Counted from the stretch's first letter, positions 7,260 through 12,921 are shown. The stretch is DNA of 12,921 nucleotides from Candidatus Curtissbacteria bacterium RIFCSPLOWO2_01_FULL_37_9 (GCA_001776425.1 MFBN01000020.1:1-12921); one strand, 5' to 3'. Notes: generated from the letters alone by a model not told the origin. A program made the numbers and translations.

Positions 7260-8537
7260 ATGCCTAAAGATAAGGTTGTGGTTGGTATCGACGTTGGTTC
7301 TTCTAAAGTTACTACTGTTATTGCCTCAATTTTAGAAGATACACCAATAAATATTATAGGCGTATCATCTATTCCGGCAAAAGGTCTTCGAAAAGGGCAG
7401 GTTGTTGATATAGATGAAGCTGTAAGTTGTATAACAGAATCGGTTGAATCTGCAGAAAGAATGGCCGGATATTCTATTGGTGCTGCTTTTGTTTCCGTAG
7501 ACGGTACCCATATTGAATCCTTAAATTCAAAAGGGGTGGTTGCAGTTTCCAATTCGAACGGAGAAGTTACGGAAGACGATGTTATGCGGGTTATAGAAGC
7601 AGCCAGAGCAATTTCGCTGCCTTCTTCCCGTGAAATACTTCATGTTATCCCAAGATATTTCGTAGTTGATTCTCAAAGCGGTATTAAAGATCCTTTAGGG
7701 ATGACAGGAGTCAGAATGGAAGTAGAAACTCATATTATTACCGGTGCTACTACTGCTTTAAGAAATATTGCAAAATGCATAAGTCAAGTTGGTATAGATG
7801 TAGAAGGTTTGGTATTTTCCGGTCTTGCATCATCTTATTCTGTTTTAACGGATACGGAGAAAGAATTGGGTGTAATATTGGTTGATTTTGGTGCGGGTAC
7901 ATCTGATATATGTATTTTTACCGACGGAGCACCGGCTCATTGCGCAGTTTTGCCGATTGGAGCCAGAAATGTTACCAATGATTTGGCAATTGGGCTTCGG
8001 GTTTCACTTGAATCAGCGGAAAAGATTAAACTAGCACTTTCATCTGCGCCCCAGATTGCAGTTGAGCCTATTGATAATCATAATGCTAAAGATATTAAAA
8101 CATCAGACCATTTGGACATTGCATCTTTGTCTATAGACGAGGATTTAAAAATGGTGTCAAAAAAAACTTTAATTGATGGAATTATGAAACCAAGACTAAG
8201 AGAAATTATGAATATGATTAAAGTTGAAATTCAGAAATCTTCCTATTCAGGCTTAACACCTTCCGGTGTTGTTTTAACCGGAGGCGGTTCTATGACTGTT
8301 GGTATGGTAGATTTGGCCAAGCAGGAGCTGGAAATGCCTGTGAGGGTGGGATTTGGTCAAAACGCGACAGGCTTAATTGATGAAATATCTTCTCCAATAC
8401 ACTCTGCCAGCTTAGGTTTGGCAATATACGGGGCCAGTTATCAGCAGGAAGAAGTAAGATTACCCCTTGTTGGCAGGATTGAAATAAAAGGCCTTTTTAA
8501 TAAGGGCGTGAACCTTATTAAATCAATTCTTCCCTAA
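7260..8537 (+). CDS. ftsA: Cell division protein FtsA
   Basis: Actin-like ATPase that anchors FtsZ filaments to the membrane and recruits the divisome. From ATG 7260 it has 425 residues; a TTG at 7251 would add three, but the ATG is 8 nt after a weak Shine-Dalgarno AGGT (7248-7251). Actin-fold motifs: phosphate-1 VVVGIDVGSSK with D11, phosphate-2 LVDFGAGTSDI with D209, and the adenosine motif LTGGGS with G341-G343. The SHS2-like 1C region lies between the first two. The C-terminus, about 408-425, reads RIEIKGLFNKGVNLIKSILP, an amphipathic helix of the kind that serves as the membrane-targeting sequence. It lies 27 nt after ftsQ and 77 nt before ftsZ. Confidence 0.95.
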   Translation: MPKDKVVVGIDVGSSKVTTVIASILEDTPINIIGVSSIPAKGLRKGQVVDIDEAVSCITESVESAERMAGYSIGAAFVSVDGTHIESLNSKGVVAVSNSNGEVTEDDVMRVIEAARAISLPSSREILHVIPRYFVVDSQSGIKDPLGMTGVRMEVETHIITGATTALRNIAKCISQVGIDVEGLVFSGLASSYSVLTDTEKELGVILVDFGAGTSDICIFTDGAPAHCAVLPIGARNVTNDLAIGLRVSLESAEKIKLALSSAPQIAVEPIDNHNAKDIKTSDHLDIASLSIDEDLKMVSKKTLIDGIMKPRLREIMNMIKVEIQKSSYSGLTPSGVVLTGGGSMTVGMVDLAKQELEMPVRVGFGQNATGLIDEISSPIHSASLGLAIYGASYQQEEVRLPLVGRIEIKGLFNKGVNLIKSILP

Positions 8538-8540
8538 ATC

Positions 8541-8599
8541 TTGCATAAAACTCTCCTTATATGTTAAATTATCTCGCAGTTTTCTGCTTTTGGTAATAT
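8541..8599 (+). promoter_or_regulatory. Candidate promoter region for ftsZ
   Basis: The 77-nt gap between ftsA and ftsZ has two promoter-like arrangements. The first is TTGCAT (8541-8546), 18 nt, TAAATT (8565-8570) with an extended TGT just before the -10. The second is an extended -10, TGG-TAATAT, with the hexamer at 8594-8599 and no good -35; it would give a leader of about 8 nt. No Shine-Dalgarno precedes the ftsZ ATG. A private promoter would let FtsZ be made in excess of the other dcw proteins, as is usual, but the sequence alone does not decide which site is used. Confidence 0.35.
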
Positions 8600-8614
8600 T
8601 TTGCAATCCATAAA

Positions 8615-9706
8615 ATGCTTATAAAACCGGACGTTAACAGATTTGCCAAAATTAAAGTATTGGGAATTGGTGGCGGTGGAACTAATGCCCTAAATTCTAT
8701 GATTACACAGGCACAGATTCAGGGGGTGGATTTTATTGCTGTTAATACCGACCAACAGCATCTATTGGCTTCACAGGCCCCTACAAAGGTACAGATAGGT
8801 GACGGGTTAACAAAAGGATTGGGTGCTGGTGCGGATCCGGAAATAGGTAAAAAAGCCGCGGAAGAATCACTTGAAAAGATAAAAGACGTAATCGGAGGTG
8901 CTGATATGGTTTTTCTGACTTATGGATCAGGCGGCGGTACAGGTACAGGGGGAGGACCGGTAATTGCAGAATTAGCAAGGAAATTGGGCGTTTTAACTGT
9001 AGCAGTAATCACCAAACCTTTTGCTTTTGAAGGAACCCGGAGAATGATAATTGCTGATGAAGGTATTGATAATTTACGCGACAAAGTTGATACATTGATT
9101 GTGATTCCTAACCAGAAACTTTTAGAAATTGTTGACAAAAACGTATCCCTTCTTGAAGCTTTTAAATTAGCCGATTCAGTTTTAGCACAGGGTGTTGGAG
9201 GAATATCCGATATTATTGTTATGCCGGGATTAATAAACGTAGATTTTGCCGATGTTAGAACCATAATGACTAATGCCGGATCAACATTAATGGGTGTAGG
9301 TACGGCAACCGGTGAAAACCGGGCTTCAACAGCTGCCAGAGCAGCAATTGCTTCTCCGCTTCTGGATGCTTCCATCGAAGGAGCAAGAGGTATTTTGTTT
9401 AATATAACCGGTGGAGCGGATATGACGATGAATGAAGTTGATGAAGCGGCAAAAGTGATTACTTCCCAGGCTGATCCTGATGCCCAGATTATTTTCGGGG
9501 CGGCGATTGATGAAAAGTTAATAGATCAGGTAAAAGTTACGGTTGTTGCAACCGGCTTTGACGAATTTAGACGAAAATATGTTCATGTTAGCGAAGGAGA
9601 CCGGGAAACTAAAGAATTGACACAAGGCGACGAAACTCAAATTCCCCAAACCCAGATTGACGAGGATGAATTCGACGTCCCCACTTTTTTACGTCAAATA
9701 CGTTAA
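8615..9706 (+). CDS. ftsZ: Cell division protein FtsZ
   Basis: Tubulin-like GTPase that forms the Z-ring at mid-cell. The 363 residues hold all core motifs: KVLGIGGGGTNALNSM (T1 loop), the tubulin signature GSGGGTGTGGGP at 104-115 (most FtsZ have GMGGGTGTGAAP), the TKPFAFEGTRR segment, and the T7 loop NVDFAD at 208-213 with D210 and D213 that complete the GTPase site of the neighbouring subunit. The variable linker is short and acidic, about residues 325-353. It ends in DVPTFLRQIR (354-363), the conserved C-terminal peptide that binds FtsA, whose gene is adjacent. ATG 8615 is chosen since the globular domain begins some 12 residues later. No Shine-Dalgarno is seen. It is the last gene of the dcw block. 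Confidence 0.97.
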   Translation: MLIKPDVNRFAKIKVLGIGGGGTNALNSMITQAQIQGVDFIAVNTDQQHLLASQAPTKVQIGDGLTKGLGAGADPEIGKKAAEESLEKIKDVIGGADMVFLTYGSGGGTGTGGGPVIAELARKLGVLTVAVITKPFAFEGTRRMIIADEGIDNLRDKVDTLIVIPNQKLLEIVDKNVSLLEAFKLADSVLAQGVGGISDIIVMPGLINVDFADVRTIMTNAGSTLMGVGTATGENRASTAARAAIASPLLDASIEGARGILFNITGGADMTMNEVDEAAKVITSQADPDAQIIFGAAIDEKLIDQVKVTVVATGFDEFRRKYVHVSEGDRETKELTQGDETQIPQTQIDEDEFDVPTFLRQIR

Positions 9707-9710
9707 AAAA

Positions 9711-9745
9711 GCGAGGCTCGCCAAAGGCGGCCCACGTTTTTGCGG
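9711..9745 (+). repeat. GC-rich palindromic element after ftsZ, possible weak terminator
   Basis: Five nt after the ftsZ stop, in otherwise AT-rich DNA, there is a GC-rich patch. It contains a perfect palindrome GCGAG-G-CTCGC (9711-9721) overlapping a second hairpin CGCC-AAA-GGCG (9719-9729), then GCCCACG and a run of five T (9737-9741). The overlap means only one hairpin can form at a time. With the T-run it could act as a weak Rho-independent terminator for the dcw transcript, but the stem is short and the T-run is separated from it by several bases. Its composition suggests a dispersed repeat. Confidence 0.4.
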
Positions 9746-9786
9746 CAAATTAGATAAGGGGCCACAAATTAACTAGACATCCAGAG

Positions 9787-9792
9787 TATAAT
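9787..9792 (+). promoter_or_regulatory. Perfect -10 box giving a predicted leaderless mRNA
   Basis: A consensus TATAAT at 9787-9792 ends 7 nt before the ATG of the 58-residue gene. A start about 7-8 nt downstream would place the mRNA 5' end at or next to the ATG. I see no good -35 at the expected distance and no Shine-Dalgarno. The box and the bases after it (TATAATTGA) match the box before the NUDIX-HAD gene at 10582. Confidence 0.55.
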
Positions 9793-9799
9793 TGACTAT

Positions 9800-9976
9800 A
9801 TGAAACAGAAACCAATTAAAGGTATCGAGAAATACGCCGACAAATGGATAGCGATCGACAAAGATAAATCAGAGATCGTAGCTTCAGGGAAAAATCTTAA
9901 GGATGTCTACAAAAAAGTTGCCCGTAAAAAAGTTTCTTTTATGGCAGTTCCCCCACTAACGCCGTATTCTCCCTGA
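9800..9976 (+). CDS. Small DUF5678-like protein, 58 residues
   Basis: A small soluble protein of unknown function, 58 residues from ATG 9800 to TGA 9976. It reads GIEKYADKWIAIDKDKSEIV, then ASGKNLKDVYKKVARKK and ends with PPLTPYSP. The pattern 'KYxDKWIAIDKD...ASGKNLKDVYKKA-KK' matches my recollection of DUF5678, a short domain common in archaea and CPR bacteria; I infer a small beta-hairpin plus helix fold. There is no signal peptide or membrane helix. Its stop overlaps the next start by one base (TGATG), so it is almost surely translated together with the downstream protease-like protein. A TATAAT box lies 7 nt upstream. No function is established; a regulatory, adaptor or antitoxin-like partner role is only a guess. 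Confidence 0.78.
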   Translation: MKQKPIKGIEKYADKWIAIDKDKSEIVASGKNLKDVYKKVARKKVSFMAVPPLTPYSP

Positions 9977-10398
9977 TGAGAGATTATAAATTTTATTACC
10001 TACCAGTTGCCCAAAAGGACAAAAATGGGAAAGTGTTTTATATGCCCAAACCGATAATTGATGTTGGAATTAATTATAAAAGGGGGAGCCCAATTATTAT
10101 TAAAACTCTTATCGATTCGGGGGCTGACCATAATTTTCTTCCAGCCTTTCTTGGAGAAATTTTAAAAATACCGATTAGGAAGGGCAGAAAGCAGATAATT
10201 ACAGGGATTGGAGGAATTCGGATAGAAAGCTTTTACCACGATGGAATCGGTATTTTTATTGAAGGACATAAAATTAAAACAGATGCACACTTTAGTTACA
10301 ATCAACAAATATCCCTTTTAGGACAAAATGGTTTTTTCGATAAGTGCTCCAAAATAGTCTTCAATAGAAGAGAAGAAGAGGTCATCGTCACAGTTTAA
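9976..10398 (+). CDS. Single-domain retropepsin-like aspartic protease
   Basis: A 140-residue protein with the features of a retropepsin monomer. The active-site loop is LIDSGADHNFLP with D47-S48-G49, a glycine-rich flap-like segment GIGGI lies at 77-81, and the late hydrophobic-Gly motif SLLGQNGFFD sits at 113-122. Retropepsins act as homodimers with one catalytic aspartate from each chain, so this would need to dimerise. There is no signal peptide or transmembrane helix, so it should be cytoplasmic. ATG 9976 shares a base with the upstream stop (TGATG) and has no Shine-Dalgarno, so translation depends on the 58-residue gene. No reverse transcriptase, integrase or gag-like gene is nearby, so it is not part of a retroelement. 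The substrate is unknown, and proteolysis itself is inferred from motifs. Confidence 0.8.
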   Translation: MRDYKFYYLPVAQKDKNGKVFYMPKPIIDVGINYKRGSPIIIKTLIDSGADHNFLPAFLGEILKIPIRKGRKQIITGIGGIRIESFYHDGIGIFIEGHKIKTDAHFSYNQQISLLGQNGFFDKCSKIVFNRREEEVIVTV

Positions 10399-10443
10399 TA
10401 ACAAAACTACAGGATAGTTGGGGTAGGGGAGTTGAGGTTGAAA

Positions 10444-10498
10444 ATCCTGAGTTTATCGAAGGATCGTGACCCTGAGCGAGCGAAGCGAGCCGAAGGGC
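10444..10498. repeat. Two tandem REP-like palindromic units
   Basis: Two short palindromes with the same pattern lie side by side in the gap after the protease gene. Unit 1 (10444-10464) has arms ATCCT and AGGAT around TGAGTTTATCGA. Unit 2 (10470-10497) has arms CCCT and AGGG around a GCGA-rich core (GAGCGAGCGAAGCGAGCCGA). Both fit CCTGAG...CGAAGG. On the other strand this is CCTTCG...CTCAGG, a pattern I recall as a dispersed palindrome in CPR and some other bacterial genomes. The unit is more GC-rich than its surroundings. It may be a non-autonomous mobile repeat, and transcripts across it could fold. Confidence 0.65.
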
Positions 10499-10560
10499 TA
10501 AAATCCAAAAACGACAATTTTTCGTCTAAAGACAATTATTTCACGGCGCTTTTTTAATTT

Positions 10561-10587
10561 TTGAAGACTTAATTACCTTGGTATAAT
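10561..10587 (+). promoter_or_regulatory. Extended -10 promoter, predicted leaderless, for the NUDIX-HAD gene
   Basis: A consensus TATAAT (10582-10587) is preceded by TGG, making an extended -10. TTGAAG (10561-10566) lies 15 nt before it, short for a -35, but the extended -10 could compensate. Six nt separate the box from the ATG at 10594, so transcription should begin on or beside the start codon. No Shine-Dalgarno is present. This is the best promoter in the window. Confidence 0.65.
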
Positions 10588-10593
10588 TGAATA

Positions 10594-12696
10594 ATGTCAG
10601 AAGCAGGAATTGAATCAGAAAACCCGAATATCAAGCCAGAGTTTGACGGTGGAAGCTTTACCATCACTCATCTATCAACTTCTCCGGAAGGTTTTGAGTT
10701 TAAAACATCCCAAAGTATAAGAAGAAGACAGAAATCAAGCCAAAACCTTCTTAATGATAATCAGCGATCAAGACTTCAGTCAGCGATGAAGCGTGAAATG
10801 AAATTTCAGGGTGTAGAAGGCTTAAGAGATGCAAAAGATGCACTTGAGAGGGCCAGAGCGAATGAAAGTACTTCAGAAATTGCGAGATTACAATTGGAAT
10901 ATGATGAAACAAGAAGAAAGTATATAAAGGGAATGGCCGGAAAAGTCGGGATTAGAAATATTAGACAAGAAGGTAATACTCTAATTGCTGATGTAAAATT
11001 AGTATCGTTTCCCGTATATAATGAATTTGCCAATCCCAATAATACACCTGAGCTTCTAGATTTAAGCAGTAATGCTGCTACGGCAATGATCGTACGAAGT
11101 TCTGATGGACGGATTATTATCCAGCATCGTGCGGTTGAACGACAACGCCTTGATAGAGAAGGATTAACAAGAGGGAATGCTTCTTATACTGATATTCCTG
11201 GTGCAAGCGCAGCCGGAATGATTGATGCAATAATTAACGCGGAAAATAGTACTAAGGGAACACCTGATGCTATTGATACAAACACACTTAGAGCAAATAT
11301 TCTAAAGGAAACGGGAGAAGAACTAGGTCTTGAAGATAATGATTTAAAAAAAATACGGATTGTAGGTCTTGCAAAAGATAACGTAAAAATTCATGATGAA
11401 ATATTATTACTTGCGGATTCTGGGCTTACTGCCTCAGAAATTAGAGAGAGATCAAGAACTTCAAATCGTAATAAGAATTTAGGGGATGCCGACTTTGAAG
11501 AAAAGTTTGTAGACATTGATGGTACGCCTCAAGCTATAGAAAAACTTCTTACAGATGTTCATTGTCCTTTTCCTCCGACTCATGCAGCAGTACTTATTGC
11601 TGCAGGATACTCACTTATTTTAGAAGCACAGGGATTGGAAGCTGCAAATATATGGAAGATACAACTGGAAAAAGATGTACAAGAAAATTATAGGAAAATG
11701 AACGAAATTGTTTCTTCCTATTATATTAAATATCAAGAAATATTCAATCAAGTTCCAGAGAGGTATTGGGGGAAAAATGTTCCTGCTAGGAATACCGACG
11801 GATATGCTCCAGCTTATACTCCTGAAGAACAAGGATTACCTAGTTTTGAAGATGAAATGGTAAGGGTAGGATTGATTCCAGAAACTCGAAGGTTGATTAA
11901 TACAGCTTATCTTTTCGATGTAGACGGCGTTCTTACTGATCCGGCAGAAAAACAGGTAACCGAATCTGCCTTATACGAAAGGATTATTGAAAAGCTGCAA
12001 AATGGCGAAGTAGTAGGGTTAAATACGGGACGTTCTACAGCATGGATGATCGAAAGAATAATAGAGCCATTACAAGCAATGATTAATGATAAGTCTCTTC
12101 TTGTTAACTTTGTGGCAATAGGCGAGAAGGGTGGTACGTGGATTACTTTTGATAGCGAAGGTAGTGTGCACCACGGTAGGGTAAATTCCCTCTCCGTTCC
12201 TATAGAATTCCATTATAAAGTTAAAAATTTAATCGAGGATAAGTATAGTGATTGTATGTTTTTCGATGATACCAAAGAGACAATGGTTTCAATTGAGATG
12301 AAAGACGGTTATGATCTTGTAGAATTTCATAGAAGACAAAAAGAACTTAGAGTTGATTTGGCAAAGATTTTGACTGAATCTGGATTAGAAAACAAATATA
12401 AAATTGATCCTACGACTATAGCAACAGATATAGAAAGTCCTAACGTGGGGAAAGCACTAGGCGCAAACAGATTCCTTGAATTTCTCGATGATCAAGATAT
12501 AAAGCCAAAACATTTTGTAGCATTTGGTGATAGCCGTTCAGATTTTGAAATGGCTGATGAACTGGAAAGAAAAAATAAGCCAATTACATTTGTATATGCA
12601 GGCGATAAAGCAAGTCTCGGAATTCTTAAGAAAGATTATCCAATTGAATATTTAGAGGGTTATAGTCAAGGAACATTAGCGTATTTAAGCAGATAA
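10594..12696 (+). CDS. NUDIX hydrolase-HAD phosphatase fusion protein, 700 residues
   Basis: A large soluble protein with two hydrolase domains. Residues 1-120 are unassigned, with a charged helical, possibly coiled-coil stretch at about 54-112. A NUDIX-like domain spans about 155-360. Its box ends KETGEELGL (238-246), matching REUXEEXGU with K for R, and it follows IPGASAAGMID at 201-211, so the first half of the box appears to carry an insertion (about 212-231). A helical linker runs about 340-430. The C-terminal HAD domain (about 437-700) has motif I DVDGVLTD (442-449), motif II NTGRS (477-481), motif III K620 and motif IV GDSRSD (645-650), with a cap between II and III resembling Cof/HAD-IIB phosphatases. 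Likely chemistry is cleavage of a nucleoside-diphosphate-linked substrate followed by dephosphorylation. The substrate is unknown. It is a single gene with its own promoter. Confidence 0.82.
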   Translation: MSEAGIESENPNIKPEFDGGSFTITHLSTSPEGFEFKTSQSIRRRQKSSQNLLNDNQRSRLQSAMKREMKFQGVEGLRDAKDALERARANESTSEIARLQLEYDETRRKYIKGMAGKVGIRNIRQEGNTLIADVKLVSFPVYNEFANPNNTPELLDLSSNAATAMIVRSSDGRIIIQHRAVERQRLDREGLTRGNASYTDIPGASAAGMIDAIINAENSTKGTPDAIDTNTLRANILKETGEELGLEDNDLKKIRIVGLAKDNVKIHDEILLLADSGLTASEIRERSRTSNRNKNLGDADFEEKFVDIDGTPQAIEKLLTDVHCPFPPTHAAVLIAAGYSLILEAQGLEAANIWKIQLEKDVQENYRKMNEIVSSYYIKYQEIFNQVPERYWGKNVPARNTDGYAPAYTPEEQGLPSFEDEMVRVGLIPETRRLINTAYLFDVDGVLTDPAEKQVTESALYERIIEKLQNGEVVGLNTGRSTAWMIERIIEPLQAMINDKSLLVNFVAIGEKGGTWITFDSEGSVHHGRVNSLSVPIEFHYKVKNLIEDKYSDCMFFDDTKETMVSIEMKDGYDLVEFHRRQKELRVDLAKILTESGLENKYKIDPTTIATDIESPNVGKALGANRFLEFLDDQDIKPKHFVAFGDSRSDFEMADELERKNKPITFVYAGDKASLGILKKDYPIEYLEGYSQGTLAYLSR

Positions 12697-12741
12697 TACC
12701 AAAGTAAATTATTGCTTTTTAATCCAAAAATTCGATTTTTT

Positions 12742-12775
12742 CACTATTTATTTTCTACTTTTCATAGTGTATATT
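12742..12775 (+). promoter_or_regulatory. Inverted repeat with adjoining -10, possible operator and promoter
   Basis: CACTAT (12742-12747) and ATAGTG (12764-12769) form a 6-bp inverted repeat with a 16-nt AT-rich spacer. TATATT (12770-12775), a fair -10 box, begins directly after the right arm, and TTTATT (12747-12752) stands at -35 distance. A dimeric repressor or activator bound to the arms would cover the promoter. A transcript starting near 12782 would include the strong Shine-Dalgarno that follows. Short inverted repeats arise by chance in AT-rich DNA, so this is tentative. Confidence 0.35.
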
Positions 12776-12788
12776 TATTTTTCTGTAA

Positions 12789-12798
12789 AAGGAGGTGA
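12789..12798 (+). promoter_or_regulatory. Full-length Shine-Dalgarno site for the VOC gene
   Basis: AAGGAGGTGA at 12789-12798 is a 10-nt match to the anti-Shine-Dalgarno end of 16S rRNA, 6 nt before ATG 12805. It fixes the start of the last gene. No other gene in the window has more than a four-base match, so this gene is probably translated much more strongly or was acquired with its own signal. Confidence 0.9.
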
Positions 12799-12804
12799 AA
12801 TAAA

Positions 12805-12921
12805 ATGATTAGGGGTTTAGAAGCGGTAATTGTTTCATCGGAAAATGCTAAAGCTCTTGCTGAATTTTACGAGAAGAAAGTAGGGCTAAAAATGGGCGAG
12901 GAAATGAAAATAGGCGACAAG
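12805..12921 (+). CDS. VOC/glyoxalase-like protein, 3' partial
   Basis: Only the first 39 codons are inside the window. They begin MIRGLEAVIVSSENAKALAE and continue FYEKKVGLKMGEEMK, the first beta-strand and helix of a vicinal-oxygen-chelate (glyoxalase/bleomycin-resistance/dioxygenase) module: a strand ending in V-S, then the A-x-FYxxxxGL pattern. VOC proteins include metal-dependent lyases, dioxygenases and drug-binding resistance proteins, and the fragment cannot separate these. The start is certain because of the perfect Shine-Dalgarno. The frame remains open at the window end. Confidence 0.75.
   Translation, partial: MIRGLEAVIVSSENAKALAEFYEKKVGLKMGEEMKIGDK

Noticed and set aside
6974..7552. 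192-codon open frame on the minus strand across the ftsQ-ftsA junction
   Set aside because: Ser/Thr/Ile-rich composition typical of antisense translation of ftsQ and ftsA; no motif or start signal.
8920..9375. 151-codon open frame on the minus strand inside ftsZ
   Set aside because: It mirrors the highly conserved FtsZ core, with a proline/valine-rich antisense composition and no motif.
9976..10398. Retroelement or diversity-generating element, suggested by the retropepsin
   Set aside because: No reverse transcriptase, integrase, template repeat or long terminal repeat in the window.
10444..10498. Start of a CRISPR array
   Set aside because: Only two adjoining palindromic units with different cores and a 5-nt separation; no regular repeat-spacer pattern.
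10541..10560. GGCGC followed by a T-run as a terminator
   Set aside because: No complementary arm upstream, so no stem can form before the T-run.
12726..12740. AAAAAT-TCG-ATTTTT hairpin as terminator of the NUDIX-HAD gene
   Set aside because: The stem is six A-T pairs with a three-base loop and no GC; too weak to call in AT-rich DNA, though a minor role is not excluded.

Overview
This AT-rich window carries the distal half of a division and cell wall (dcw) cluster, followed by a short accessory stretch. All recognisable genes lie on the + strand. The cluster order is murF (5' end cut off), mraY, murI, murD, ftsW, murG, ftsQ, ftsA, ftsZ. After ftsZ come a GC-rich palindromic element, a two-gene cassette (a 58-residue DUF5678-like protein and a single-domain retropepsin-like aspartic protease), a pair of short palindromic repeats, a 700-residue NUDIX-HAD fusion protein, and the first 39 codons of a VOC/glyoxalase-type protein.

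The features fit a candidate phyla radiation bacterium (Patescibacteria), probably the Microgenomates side. This rests on my recall of such genomes and not on a search. Supporting points are a compact gene-dense dcw cluster with murI inserted and murC/murB/ddl missing from it, divergent MraY/MurD/MurG motifs, a DUF5678 plus retropepsin pair, CCTGAG...CGAAGG palindromes, and almost no Shine-Dalgarno sites. TGA serves as a real stop (ftsW and the 58-residue gene), which argues against the Gracilibacteria/SR1 recoding.

Positions 1-6480 encode cytoplasmic and inner-membrane steps of peptidoglycan synthesis. MurI makes D-glutamate, MurD adds it to UDP-MurNAc-L-Ala, MurF adds the terminal dipeptide, MraY moves the product to the lipid carrier, MurG adds GlcNAc to give lipid II, and FtsW polymerises it at the septum. 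Gene gaps are 3 to 32 nt, with one 8-nt overlap, so this block is probably one transcript. Positions 6481-9706 hold the divisome genes ftsQ, ftsA and ftsZ. The 77-nt gaps before ftsQ and before ftsZ have promoter-like sequences.

Positions 9707-12921 are accessory. Three genes (ftsQ, the 58-residue gene and the NUDIX-HAD gene) have a TATAAT-like -10 box ending only 6 or 7 nt before the ATG, so their mRNAs are predicted to be leaderless. The final VOC gene is the opposite: it has a 10-nt full-match Shine-Dalgarno and an inverted repeat next to its -10 box. The best candidates for something undescribed are the DUF5678-retropepsin cassette and the NUDIX-HAD fusion.
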